From a virus: a stretch of DNA of 27,639 bases. The position numbers and the translations under genes were made by a program. A model generated the notes under the pieces. It searched no databases, was not told where the DNA came from, and saw only the letters and a list, made by a program, of their open reading frames with translations. Where the stretch lies: positions 1-27,639 of the IMG/VR virus record IMGVR_UViG_3300022072_000101. The stretch is one strand, 5' to 3'. Below are positions 7,654 through 16,588 of the stretch, piece after piece (position 1 is the stretch's first letter; each line of letters begins with the position of its first letter).

Positions 7654-10600
7654 TTAAACTTTAGCTTTGTCCTTACCTTGTGCTTCCTGAGAGGCTGCAT
7701 ACTTAGCCGCATACTTCTCTGGTAACACCGTAGCCATATAGGCTAGATAAGAAGGCATACCATGCTCTCGGTTAGCACCAACAAATGTTAGGGCTTCTTC
7801 GTAGCGTCTGTTGTAAAGGCCAAGCATCCGTGATCCGTTAGACTTGTAGAGTATTTCCTCCACAGCCTTATTTATACGACCACCCTTTAAATGACCTACT
7901 AAGTTTTCACCGATTAGCTTTGGCGAGTTGTAAGCCATAGATACCAGTGCTAGTCGTTGTTGATGGTTAAGATCCACACCATTAAGGCGGTTATCGATAA
8001 CAGATTCAGCTTCACCTACAGCAGCATCAAACAACTTACGGCCTTGGGCCTCAGTAATTTCAGCCGTGCCTTTGTGAACAGCATCAAAGTATTTCTCACC
8101 GACTTGTAGTGTCTTCATGAATAAGTCTTTATGACCTACAGAATCCATGTTGTAACCATACCCAACAGTTCGGTAACCCTTACCATTCGGTGCGCTCTTG
8201 ACACCATCCCAGTATGCTCCTGACCTCCAAGCTTCTGCCTCGGCAATCATTTCAAACCTTTGATCGGTGTATTGGGGACTTTCTTCTGGACTCATGTGTT
8301 CTTTTACCTTTGTATATGTGTCTTGAATAAACCAAGATACGTCTTCAGCAGCATCGGTTATTGCATCACCAGATATATCTAAATCAAAGCCAGCTTTTAA
8401 TGGTTTATTAATGCTAGTTAATCCTACTGTTGGACTAACTTTGTCATTAGCAGCTAGTTGATTCATTACACCTTCTTGCAACATAGCGTTTTGATCTGCA
8501 TCACTCTGTGACGTAGATGTCATAAACGGAAGCCTATCCTTTGTAATAGCCTGATCTATTTTTAAGTTATGATCTTTGTTACCTTTCTTCTCAAATGCCG
8601 GGTAGTCGTAACTACGCATAGCCCTTGGCTTAACGTGACCACCTAATGACATTTCCTGTATTTCTTCAGCGGTATAAAGATTATCCAAGTCAATATCATT
8701 TTTACTCATGTGAGCATACGCTCTGATTTTGTAGCCAGTAGCTTGCGCCCCTTCGGCTATATCAGCAGCAGTAGTGCCAGCATCGTAGATAGGAACTAGA
8801 TGAACAGACTCAGGGAGTTTATCTTCAATAGCCTTTAGCGTTGCTTCGTCAACTACGGGATCACCTGTTATTTCAACAGGAATACTAGAACTTCCACGAT
8901 CCTCAAGTGCAGCAGCGATGTTAGTAAGATAGTCATATACTCCCGGCTGCTCCCCTGCTTGACCGAAGTCATAAGTCATACCAGATTCTAATATTACATC
9001 CTGTTGCTGACCTGTTACTTCGTGAGAAGAGGTCAAGGTTACTGTTCCTGTACCATCATCATTCTGACGAAAACCAACACCAGCACCACCAAACATATCC
9101 ATCTTAGATACAGCATCAATGGAGTTATCAAGATTCCCGCTAGGGCTAAAGCTTCTAGAAGTATCATAAGGGTTAGGCATACTTGCAACATCATGAACCT
9201 GAGTATTAACATTCCCATTTTCATCCACAGTACCAACCTCTGGCAAAGGAACCTGATCTGCCTTTAGTACTACCCCTACACGGTCATTAGATTTCCTAAC
9301 GCGACCTAGGGTTGGAAGCATGTGATTCCACACATCTGTAATGATCTGATCTGGGTCACCCGCACCTCCACTACTTTGAGCAGCAATGGTAAACGCAGTA
9401 TGAAGATCCATAAACTTCTTCGCTACAGCACCATTAGGATCGACAAATAGATCATCAGTATCCACCTCCAAAGCCTCACCCAATTTACGAATACTTGGAC
9501 TGTGTAGTAGTGTTCCACCAAACGCAGTATAGGATGGGTTCATTATCTTAGTGAATGTAGCTACGGGGCTTGTAGTCTCATATAACGCCTGAGTTGCTGC
9601 TTGAGTATCCTTCATTACTTGTGGATCTTTCAGCAGAGCTTGTAATTCTAGGTCTTGGGTAACATAGCCTAGCGTTACACCATTCTTAGCAGCATAGGAA
9701 TATAGCGCAGATGCGTCTGAGTTAGCGCCTAGGATTTTACTAGACATTGAGCTATCTGTTTGATCCAACTTCTGTAGTAAAGCATAGCCTCGTTGATTCA
9801 TTAAAGGATCAAGTGAAGTTAGCATACTGCTTATTGCTGACTTAACTCTTGGAGATATATCACCCATCTGAGATTCATTGTTAAATAGCAATGCAGTTAC
9901 ATTAGTAGATACCTGTGCAAACTCTTCGTCCGTCAGATCAGCGTTAGTAAAGTCAGTCGCTGGGTTTGCGAGTAACCTTGTTAGCTGTTCAGCGTTGTAA
10001 GTCTCAGGTTTCAGTGTCGTAGGTTGACCTGAGTTCACAGCGTCCCAACGGTTTTTAGAAGCTTTTAGGTCACCCAACTTCTTAGTCATAGCATCTATTG
10101 CTTTAACTTGAAGTTTGTAATTAACTTCATCACCGTGCAAATTATTAAAATCAACAGCTTGCATCATAGCGGCCGCGAGTTCTTCTTCATTGTTGGGGCC
10201 AAATTCTATCGCATTAGTTTGAGCGATATTACTTGCAGACAATGCTGAAGATTCTTGGGTTTGTTTAGACTGATGTTCAGCCCAACCTTTAGATAGAATC
10301 TCCGAAGCCGCATCAGGGAATTGATCCGCAAACGTCTTAAAGACATCGCCCACCTTAATGACAGCAGAACCATTAATAAAACGACTGAACTCTTTTATGT
10401 TGCCAGTATTATTAGCAGCATTTTTATACATGTTGATTATGTTTGCAGATACTTTGTTGTCACCCATATTTGGATGGATAGCTTTGTATCGACTAAAGTC
10501 TTCGGCAAAGTTCTTACCAAAGTGCATATCATCACGACTGTTGATCTCACCCGATAGTTGATTAGATGCATATTCTCTTACGGCAACCTCACGCTTTTCG

Positions 10601-11322
10601 GCAAACTTAGATATGTATGGGAATACTTTGGCCTCATATGAGTTTCTAATTTCTGCATCAAGAACCGGGTCACCTGTTTCAGTAAAGTTTGCTGTGAAGT
10701 AATCTTCTGCTTTTGTAGCAAAGCTAACATTACCCATTACATCGTGGGCATCTATGACGGTCTTCTCAAGTCCCACTGTTAACTCAGAAACGGTGCTGTT
10801 TCTAGTGCCTATGTACACAGCAGCGGCTAGACTATCTTTCTGCTGCTGGACTTTGGCTTCTCGCTCTTTTAGACCCGCTGTATTGTTGGCTTCACGTTCT
10901 TTACGAAGTGCATCAAGTCTATCTTGTGATTTCTTTTCCCAACCAGCTATCTTGGCTTTCTCTTCAGCATCTTGTACACGCTTTTGATATGCAAGTTCAG
11001 CATCTTGTTCACGCCTAATTTGCTTACGCTCAACTTGTGCTTCGTTAGCAACACGAAGTTCTTCTGCACGTTCAACTTGCGTTAGGTTTGAATCGACCTC
11101 GGCTATCGTACCGAAGAAACCACTCATTGCCTTACCCATGTTTCCAATTGCATTAGCTTCGGCTAAACCGCCACTCATAATCGATTGGCTATTTTGGGTT
11201 GCTAGTTTCTGGTTTTGGATTTGTACTTTAGCGGTTGGCCCCGCACTAGTCTGGATCTTTGAGTTACTACGCCCAGACCTGCTAGTGCGTGAGCCAGAAC
11301 CGCCATTAGATAATTCTGGCAT
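7654..11322 (-). CDS. Internal virion / ejection protein (T7 gp15 position) with C-terminal GH24 muramidase
   Basis: 1222 aa, longer than T7 gp15 (747). A Ser/Gly/Thr-rich start is followed by a charged coiled-coil-like region (about 75-175) and a long helical middle. The C-terminus, about residues 1024-1165, is a T4-lysozyme-type (GH24) domain. The catalytic Glu is E1030 (AEAEAWRSGAYWD), with D1039 nine residues on, as E11 and D20 in T4 lysozyme, then YRTVGYGYNMDS with T1052. HQQRLALVSMAYNSP also fits GH24. The domain would cut peptidoglycan when the protein enters the cell envelope. The protein contains no cysteine. AAGGGG precedes the ATG. Role as inner core protein comes from position between gp14 and gp16. 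Confidence 0.88.
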   Translation of the reverse strand: MPELSNGGSGSRTSRSGRSNSKIQTSAGPTAKVQIQNQKLATQNSQSIMSGGLAEANAIGNMGKAMSGFFGTIAEVDSNLTQVERAEELRVANEAQVERKQIRREQDAELAYQKRVQDAEEKAKIAGWEKKSQDRLDALRKEREANNTAGLKEREAKVQQQKDSLAAAVYIGTRNSTVSELTVGLEKTVIDAHDVMGNVSFATKAEDYFTANFTETGDPVLDAEIRNSYEAKVFPYISKFAEKREVAVREYASNQLSGEINSRDDMHFGKNFAEDFSRYKAIHPNMGDNKVSANIINMYKNAANNTGNIKEFSRFINGSAVIKVGDVFKTFADQFPDAASEILSKGWAEHQSKQTQESSALSASNIAQTNAIEFGPNNEEELAAAMMQAVDFNNLHGDEVNYKLQVKAIDAMTKKLGDLKASKNRWDAVNSGQPTTLKPETYNAEQLTRLLANPATDFTNADLTDEEFAQVSTNVTALLFNNESQMGDISPRVKSAISSMLTSLDPLMNQRGYALLQKLDQTDSSMSSKILGANSDASALYSYAAKNGVTLGYVTQDLELQALLKDPQVMKDTQAATQALYETTSPVATFTKIMNPSYTAFGGTLLHSPSIRKLGEALEVDTDDLFVDPNGAVAKKFMDLHTAFTIAAQSSGGAGDPDQIITDVWNHMLPTLGRVRKSNDRVGVVLKADQVPLPEVGTVDENGNVNTQVHDVASMPNPYDTSRSFSPSGNLDNSIDAVSKMDMFGGAGVGFRQNDDGTGTVTLTSSHEVTGQQQDVILESGMTYDFGQAGEQPGVYDYLTNIAAALEDRGSSSIPVEITGDPVVDEATLKAIEDKLPESVHLVPIYDAGTTAADIAEGAQATGYKIRAYAHMSKNDIDLDNLYTAEEIQEMSLGGHVKPRAMRSYDYPAFEKKGNKDHNLKIDQAITKDRLPFMTSTSQSDADQNAMLQEGVMNQLAANDKVSPTVGLTSINKPLKAGFDLDISGDAITDAAEDVSWFIQDTYTKVKEHMSPEESPQYTDQRFEMIAEAEAWRSGAYWDGVKSAPNGKGYRTVGYGYNMDSVGHKDLFMKTLQVGEKYFDAVHKGTAEITEAQGRKLFDAAVGEAESVIDNRLNGVDLNHQQRLALVSMAYNSPKLIGENLVGHLKGGRINKAVEEILYKSNGSRMLGLYNRRYEEALTFVGANREHGMPSYLAYMATVLPEKYAAKYAASQEAQGKDKAKV

Positions 11323-11333
11323 TAGTTAGCCCC

Positions 11334-11906
11334 TTAATATTTTGTATAGTCTGATTGTTTGCCACGGTTAAAACCCCGTAGTTTGTTATTGAAATCTCTG
11401 GTTAAAGACTCAGAGCCTCCAATGGTAGACATACCACCTGTTATAGAACCAATCGCACTTGCGTTGGCGTTAGCCACTGCGGCAGCACCTTGGCTATAAG
11501 CTAGTGTTGTTTGATTTAGATAACCCATCTGTCCTGCCCGTTTATTGGCCTGTAAAGATGCGGTTTGATTATCCCGGCTTGTGTTTAATCTGCTGATATC
11601 CATACCTGTCGTATAGGCTGAGTCTAAAGTCAAAGACGTAGCGGAGGATGCCGAAGCACCCTGCTCACCTAGTAGGACAGCTAGTGACCCCAGTTCACGG
11701 TTCGATGCCCGAATACGGTCTGAAACCTCTGAGTCATATAGCTCATGGGATTCCTTTTGTAGTCGGTCATTCTCTTTATAAACTAGTGCCAGGTTTTTTT
11801 CTTCAGCAGCATAAGCGCGTTCAGTAGACGATTTAGCCACTGATGCTTGTTGGGATGCCGCTGCAAGCCCTGCTACCGCAGAGGCGACAATTGCTGTGAC
11901 GCACAT
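11334..11906 (-). CDS. Internal virion protein (T7 gp14-like)
   Basis: 190 aa from the ATG at 11906, chosen because GCAGGAG precedes it and because T7 gp14 also opens with Met-Cys. The first 25 residues are a hydrophobic Ala/Val-rich helix (MCVTAIVASAVAGLAAASQQ), followed by a helical charged region and a Ser/Ala-rich part, TLAYSQGAAAVANANASA. In T7 gp14 is ejected and inserts in the outer membrane to start the DNA channel; the hydrophobic start fits that role. Sequence likeness to T7 is low, so position between gp12 and gp15 is the main evidence. A longer ORF from 11969 overlaps the gene in front and has no ribosome site. Confidence 0.85.
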   Translation of the reverse strand: MCVTAIVASAVAGLAAASQQASVAKSSTERAYAAEEKNLALVYKENDRLQKESHELYDSEVSDRIRASNRELGSLAVLLGEQGASASSATSLTLDSAYTTGMDISRLNTSRDNQTASLQANKRAGQMGYLNQTTLAYSQGAAAVANANASAIGSITGGMSTIGGSESLTRDFNNKLRGFNRGKQSDYTKY

Positions 11907-11908
11907 AA

Positions 11909-13840
11909 TTACTCCTGCCTTGTCATTTCGTTGAAGAACCCGACCCACCGTGCGCTCGTAATAGTACAAGGCATGTATGAAGGATTAGTGATTTTAATAG
12001 TTACGGTGCTTCCGTCAGATCTAATAGGTGCATCAAATACGCCACTTAAAAGTTCTGGAGTAGCTTCGATAATAGTGCCTAGGCTTGTACCGTTAAACGT
12101 AAAAGTTTTAGCGGGTCTTTTATCGGGGGTCACTACTACTTGAAGAAACGCAGTGTCTTTGTAATCAAAGTACATACGCTTTAGCTGAAGCCTTCCAGTA
12201 GTAACTGTTGCTTGATTGTCACCCTCTCGTAGGTATTGTTTAGACAACTCTACGGACATGTTGTAATTAAACCCTAGGTATATAGGCGTTCCACTTTTAT
12301 CACCACCTACAACAAAAGAATTACCACTAGATGATATGGGAGTTATAACAGCACCTTGACTTCCTATTGGTGCTACAACGCTATCGGCAACCGCAGACAT
12401 TGTTGTCGCGTCAACAGGGAAGGCACTGGTATAAGTAGTTGTGTTAGATACTGAATCATAAGCCCCTACAATATACTGCAAGGCATCAAGCCTAAGTGGG
12501 TACTTAAAGTTGGTAGGCTTCTCAGCAGCATTGAGAGACATTTTCTCAATCGATAGGATTCCATTTCGTGATATTAAAATAAACACATCACCATCGGTAA
12601 TAGTTAAATTGTGAAGTACAGATCCACTACCAAACGTCCACTTACCCCAAGCTGATTGTGCTTTATTTTCACCATCCCAATAAGTTTTATAGACATATAT
12701 AGTGGAACGATCAGTACCACTTAACGCTAAAACAGTTCCAGTTACAGTGTCTCCAACTAAGCAAGTTATCGGTGCGGGTATGTAGTCAGACGCATGGATT
12801 AAAACATCACTAGCAGTGTGACCTACAGATTTGTCGCTATAGAAATATTCAAATAGAACGGCACTGCTTCCACTACGAGAAGCAAAGTAAAGTTCGTCTC
12901 TAAATCCAATAGGGCGACACAAAGGTTCCGAAGTGTATTGTGTTGCTACATCAATAGTTGTTGTTGTAGGAGTTACAGCAGGATCTCCAGATAGTTCAAA
13001 CTGTGATGATTCAGCAGAGCAGAATAAAGCTTTTCTGAAGGCAACCACATGGCGTAATTTATTGACCTGTGAACTAGAGGCTGTTCTACCAAAAGGATCA
13101 CTATCAATAACCTGACCTTCAGTCTTGGGCCAGAAGTTTACATAGTCACCAGACGAGGAGAAGAAAACTGTTTCATCCGATACAAAACTGAAACGGTTAC
13201 GGAAGAATGTAATGTCAGATATACCTTTTCCTACAAAATCAGGGGAAGGAATAATAGCTTCTGCTGCTGCTCCTACTGCCCCAGTGTCGGGACGCACACC
13301 CCACTCCAAATACATCTGGAATGAGAAAGTACCATCTGCTTCTCTTACTAACTGGTGAGGCATAGTGTCGTGATGAAACGTACCATCCTCATATATCAAT
13401 ACAGTTTTTAGTTTATTAGCAATAAAAGTAACGTCACCCGTTGTTGCAAACGATAAGTCTTGCGAAGGGTTATCTGTAGATAGGTATCCTAAAGCTTCAG
13501 TACCCGCAGTTAGGCTATACGCTGTTCCTGATGGGTCAAATATAGCTATGTTGCATCGACCACCGTTGCCAGTATCATTTGTATCCTTGCCTATAACTAT
13601 TAGATACTTCTCGTTAGTGTCTCGCTCATAGCTGTGGAAAGCATGGTCAGTAGCATCTACTGGGTCAAGTTGTACATCAGCGACAAATTGAGTTCCCGGC
13701 CTTTTAGTGAAACCTCCAGACACAACTGAGAATAAAACATTCTCTGCTTCTTCAACCTGACCCGGTAGTCTTACGGTATCAGGCTGGCGGCTTACGCCTT
13801 GGTACATGGTTCTAAGGGTTTGCTCGACCAGTTTACCCAT
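11909..13840 (-). CDS. Tail tubular protein B / nozzle (T7 gp12-like)
   Basis: 643 aa (T7 gp12 794), the beta-rich nozzle of the short tail. The N-terminus QTLRTMYQGVSRQPDTVRLP and then SGGFTKRPGTQFV is the standard gp12 opening. Further in, FFRNRFSFVSDETVFFSSSG followed by DYVNFWPKTEGQ and the VVAFRKALFCSAESSQFELS block match the family. It is about 150 residues shorter than T7 gp12, as often in marine relatives. GGGAG precedes the ATG, only two bases after the gp11-like stop. Its last codons carry the AGGAG site of the next gene. Confidence 0.95.
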   Translation of the reverse strand: MGKLVEQTLRTMYQGVSRQPDTVRLPGQVEEAENVLFSVVSGGFTKRPGTQFVADVQLDPVDATDHAFHSYERDTNEKYLIVIGKDTNDTGNGGRCNIAIFDPSGTAYSLTAGTEALGYLSTDNPSQDLSFATTGDVTFIANKLKTVLIYEDGTFHHDTMPHQLVREADGTFSFQMYLEWGVRPDTGAVGAAAEAIIPSPDFVGKGISDITFFRNRFSFVSDETVFFSSSGDYVNFWPKTEGQVIDSDPFGRTASSSQVNKLRHVVAFRKALFCSAESSQFELSGDPAVTPTTTTIDVATQYTSEPLCRPIGFRDELYFASRSGSSAVLFEYFYSDKSVGHTASDVLIHASDYIPAPITCLVGDTVTGTVLALSGTDRSTIYVYKTYWDGENKAQSAWGKWTFGSGSVLHNLTITDGDVFILISRNGILSIEKMSLNAAEKPTNFKYPLRLDALQYIVGAYDSVSNTTTYTSAFPVDATTMSAVADSVVAPIGSQGAVITPISSSGNSFVVGGDKSGTPIYLGFNYNMSVELSKQYLREGDNQATVTTGRLQLKRMYFDYKDTAFLQVVVTPDKRPAKTFTFNGTSLGTIIEATPELLSGVFDAPIRSDGSTVTIKITNPSYMPCTITSARWVGFFNEMTRQE

Positions 13841-13842
13841 GA

Positions 13843-14439
13843 TTATCTCCCGTAAAGTGCGTGGTTACGGCCTACAACATAGCGGCAAAATGCACTATCA
13901 GTTAAGGCGTTAGAATCGTCAGCTTCTGCTTCGGCATCCATCAGAGAAGCGTAGGCTTCTTGCTCTGCACGAACAGCAAACTGGTCAGCCGCAACAGAAC
14001 CCAGTTCGGATTCTTGGAATCGTCTTGAGGCTTTAGCGGTTATGTAGAGTTGTAGTTCTGGAGTTAGATCTGCTATGTCTCGTTCCCATATAATGTCTAC
14101 GGAAAGTGCAGCAGTAAATACGAATGTGTGCTTAACGATGTTATAAAGATGCGGTTGGTTTAGGTATTTACGGACTGTAACGTGGGTAGATTTGTCTACA
14201 CCTACTGTATCAATTCGTAAAACATCACCTGATAATGGAATAGTCCCATCGGTGGTGATAGCCATAGTGTAATCACGTTCATGGTTACATAGCCAACCTT
14301 TGGCCTGTACCTCGCGGGACACTCGGTCAAGAATTCGTTCGGCTGATTCTGCATCAGGCAGACCAGAGCTTAAAGATGAAACTGGATCTTCGCCAATAGA
14401 CTCAAGAATCTGATTGACTGCATCAAGTTTAGTTAACAT
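13843..14439 (-). CDS. Tail tubular protein A / adaptor (T7 gp11-like)
   Basis: 198 aa from the ATG at 14439 (T7 gp11 196 aa). The opening MLTKLDAVNQILESIGEDPV, then ILDRVSREVQAKGWLCNHE, is characteristic of the gp11 adaptor, which forms the ring below the portal. A central LQLYITAKASRRFQ and a C-terminal helix rich in Ala/Glu follow. I reject the longer GTG-started frame from 14469 because it begins inside the terminator hairpin; GAGG stands correctly before 14439. It is followed two bases later by tail tubular B. Confidence 0.93.
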   Translation of the reverse strand: MLTKLDAVNQILESIGEDPVSSLSSGLPDAESAERILDRVSREVQAKGWLCNHERDYTMAITTDGTIPLSGDVLRIDTVGVDKSTHVTVRKYLNQPHLYNIVKHTFVFTAALSVDIIWERDIADLTPELQLYITAKASRRFQESELGSVAADQFAVRAEQEAYASLMDAEAEADDSNALTDSAFCRYVVGRNHALYGR

Positions 14440-14455
14440 AAGAACCTCATAAATG

Positions 14456-14486
14456 AAAAAAAGCCCCACCCGTTAAGGTGAGGCTT
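14456..14486 (-). terminator. Intrinsic terminator after the capsid gene
   Basis: On the minus strand AAGCCTCACC pairs with GGTGGGGCTT (10 pairs, one G-U; arms 14461-14470 and 14477-14486) around a 6-base loop, and the final Ts extend into a seven-T run ending at 14456. It lies 27 bases after the capsid stop and just before the ribosome site of the next gene. It corresponds in place to the T7 terminator behind gene 10. Confidence 0.92.
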
Positions 14487-14513
14487 GTAGGATTATAAAA
14501 TCCTAGGGGAGAG

Positions 14514-15500
14514 TTAAGAGGCTGCTGAAGTTAATTCAATAGCACACTCAGGGCGTAAAGTACCTGTGCCTGTTAACATCTTAGCAACTAAGAAGTCTTC
14601 CAAACGACGAGTGTCACGCTCTGATTCAAAACCGATATCCATTAACTTAACAGATGCAACGGCATCCGCAGTCCAGATACAACCAGTAGTGGTTGAATAG
14701 TTTGCGCGGTACTTTGAGTACACACCAGCAGCAGACGTTTCGTCAGCATTGGGCATGTTCAAAGACTTAACAATCTGAACACCATCAATGGTCATAGAGT
14801 CAGCACGGCCTTCAATACCACCAGCGCCTGAGTGACGTAAGTCAGCATCAAGTACTAAGTATTGACCGTTAGCGTCTTTCGCAAACTTGATCTTGTTGAA
14901 AGTCTCAGCAGTAACAGACATATAACGGGTCTGTTCTTCTGGTACTGACAAGTTAAAGAACTTTAAGTTAGCTAGACGGATCGCATCGATCCATTCTGCG
15001 CCTGTAGAAGAAGCACCAAGACCAAAGATCTTGTCGCCACCGGGGAATGGCCCATCAGCAGCAGTACGAGCAGCTAATACGATCTGACGGAATACGTTCT
15101 TATCGAATACACGCGCTAACGCACGACCCATCTGGGCTGAGTACTCAGAGCGTACATCGAAGTGTGACAACATAGTGTCAATGTCCGATACGGCAGTATG
15201 AGATACTAAGATGTCATCGATGGTGATAGAAATCTCACCAGTTTCAATGTCAGTTCCCATCAATTCAGTACCGGGAACATGGTACTCGGCAGACGCTTTC
15301 CAAGTCTTTGGGAAACGGAATGAACGCTGACCACCGCCAACGGTTTTTACGTTGTGCTTGTCAAGAGTTACGGTTGCAAGATCGAATGCGGTCAAAACTT
15401 CACCGCCAAATACGTCTAAGAATAAAGCACGATCATTAGTAGGGGACGATTGTCCCTGACCAAAGCGTGATGGTGCAGAAGTAATGCTAGAAATAGCCAT
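14514..15500 (-). CDS. Major capsid protein (T7 gp10-like)
   Basis: 328 aa (T7 gp10A 345), HK97-fold shell protein. Matching stretches are RALFLDVFGGEVLTAF, VGGGQRSFRFPKTWKASAEY, GEISITIDDILVSHTAVSDI and FDVRSEYSAQMGRALARVFD. It is flanked upstream by a long leader and downstream by an intrinsic terminator, the same arrangement as T7 gene 10 with its terminator T-phi. It probably has the highest expression in the window. I saw no slippery run near its stop that would make a longer frameshifted form like T7 gp10B. Confidence 0.96.
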   Translation of the reverse strand: MAISSITSAPSRFGQGQSSPTNDRALFLDVFGGEVLTAFDLATVTLDKHNVKTVGGGQRSFRFPKTWKASAEYHVPGTELMGTDIETGEISITIDDILVSHTAVSDIDTMLSHFDVRSEYSAQMGRALARVFDKNVFRQIVLAARTAADGPFPGGDKIFGLGASSTGAEWIDAIRLANLKFFNLSVPEEQTRYMSVTAETFNKIKFAKDANGQYLVLDADLRHSGAGGIEGRADSMTIDGVQIVKSLNMPNADETSAAGVYSKYRANYSTTTGCIWTADAVASVKLMDIGFESERDTRRLEDFLVAKMLTGTGTLRPECAIELTSAAS

Positions 15501-15759
15501 GATAATACCCTGTAAAAAATATATGTATAAAGTGTCAGTCCCTTATGGGACGGTGTAGATTGGTTTTGAGGGTGTTTCCATCACAAAGATTATCTGCCTT
15601 GGCAGGTCAATGGTTTGGTTTTCTCAAGAGCGCACAAAATTACCCACACGGCTTAGCCTTGCTGTGTCAGGATGTTGGGAGTGCGACCTTATCGTGAGTA
15701 ACGCTGGCTTGGCGATACCCTAGAATGAGGGGGTAGCCTCCCGCAGGAGGCTCATAGAC
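15501..15759 (-). promoter_or_regulatory. Gene-free leader upstream of the capsid gene
   Basis: This is the longest gene-free interval of the window (259 bp). I found no ORF with a ribosome site in it. It holds three short inverted repeats: the stem-loop at 15735-15752, CTGCCTTGGCAG at 15594-15605 and GTCCC-4 bases-GGGAC at 15538-15551. An AT-rich stretch TATACATATATTTTTTA lies just before the capsid ribosome site AGGG. In T7 the interval before gene 10 carries a strong late promoter, so a capsid promoter and RNA processing signals are expected here. The exact promoter cannot be assigned from sequence alone. Confidence 0.45.
15735..15752 (-). promoter_or_regulatory. Stem-loop just after the scaffold gene
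   Basis: A perfect 7-bp stem AGCCTCC/GGAGGCT with a 4-base loop lies eight bases past the scaffold stop. No T-run follows on the minus strand (ACCCCCTCATTC), so it is not a standard intrinsic terminator. An mRNA end-protecting or RNase III-type processing structure between scaffold and capsid messages is a reasonable reading. Confidence 0.5.
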
Positions 15760-16560
15760 CTAGTCTAGGTCATATGTACTGACAGACATCTTTTCGATTA
15801 CTGTCTGACGGAATGTAGGATTAGTCCGATATTCGGGGTTTGCCATATCCTGTTTCATTTCCGCGCGAGAGCGGTAGCCCGTAGAAGAGTTACCGACTTC
15901 ATTGCCGATCATTAAGTTCGGCTCGTTGTTGCTGCCCATACGGGACTTAATTGCATCTACTGCCATCTTCCAGTTGTCTCCGTTTAACGTGTCATTATAA
16001 GCAGCCTTTTCTTCGCCACTGAGATTGTTCTCAGCCCAAGAATTAACCTTATTCCACTCTTCCTCACCACCGACATAGTCAAGTGCTGATTTAGATTCCG
16101 CATCCATTCTAAACTTTAGGTTGTCTACATAGGAATCAATGAGTTCCGCATCAACGCCTTGAGCAATGAGTGCATTTTTAGCATCTTCACTTAGGTTACC
16201 GTCTTGCTGGATTTGCTGAACTAACGAATCAACGTCAAGTCCCGCCTTGCTTACGACATCAAGGGCTGCATTGTCGGCATCCGCTTCTGGTGCGGCCTCT
16301 GTGCTTTCCTCGTCCTTCGTTTCCGCATCGGGTGAACCCCCTTTCATGCGGTACTCTAACTCGGCAGCGTGTGCTTGCCAGTTATACTCACCTGTCTCTG
16401 GGTTATAGAACTTGTCCTGACCGTTCTCTGGTTTAGCAGGGATCGGGGCTGTGTCTATATTCTCGTCAGATGGTGTTCCATGACCCGCTTTGAATTCAGC
16501 AGCTTTTTGCTGGTTGTATTCATCGGAGCCTAGTTCTGGTTGTGTAACTTGTTCAGTCAT
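15760..16560 (-). CDS. Capsid assembly scaffolding protein (T7 gp9-like)
   Basis: 266 aa, very acidic and predicted mostly helical or disordered, as expected of a scaffold that fills the procapsid and leaves before DNA entry. The segment FYNPETGEYNWQAHAAELEY near residues 51-70 and an Asp/Glu/Ala-rich linker precede a helical middle. The C-terminus, with GYRSRAEMKQDMANPEYRTN and then FRQTVIEKMSVSTYD, matches the capsid-binding end of T7 gp9. It contains no cysteine. The ATG follows CAGGA. Position between portal and capsid confirms the role. A stem-loop starts eight bases after its stop codon. Confidence 0.93.
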   Translation of the reverse strand: MTEQVTQPELGSDEYNQQKAAEFKAGHGTPSDENIDTAPIPAKPENGQDKFYNPETGEYNWQAHAAELEYRMKGGSPDAETKDEESTEAAPEADADNAALDVVSKAGLDVDSLVQQIQQDGNLSEDAKNALIAQGVDAELIDSYVDNLKFRMDAESKSALDYVGGEEEWNKVNSWAENNLSGEEKAAYNDTLNGDNWKMAVDAIKSRMGSNNEPNLMIGNEVGNSSTGYRSRAEMKQDMANPEYRTNPTFRQTVIEKMSVSTYDLD

Positions 16561-16588
16561 TTAGTATCCTGTTTGAGTAGCGAAGGGG

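Noticed and set aside
14440-14469. GTG start giving a 208-aa gp11-like protein
   Set aside because: The extension would be read from the terminator hairpin and T-run; the ATG at 14439 has a proper GAGG and matches the family start.
14500-14530. Programmed frameshift at the capsid end as in T7 gp10B
   Set aside because: No slippery heptamer is visible near the capsid stop and the following frame soon meets the terminator.
15600-15760. Tiny ORFs in the capsid leader, for example a 19-codon GTG frame and an 11-codon frame starting just after the scaffold stop
   Set aside because: They have no ribosome sites, are very short and start with unrelated sequence; they are what random sequence would give.
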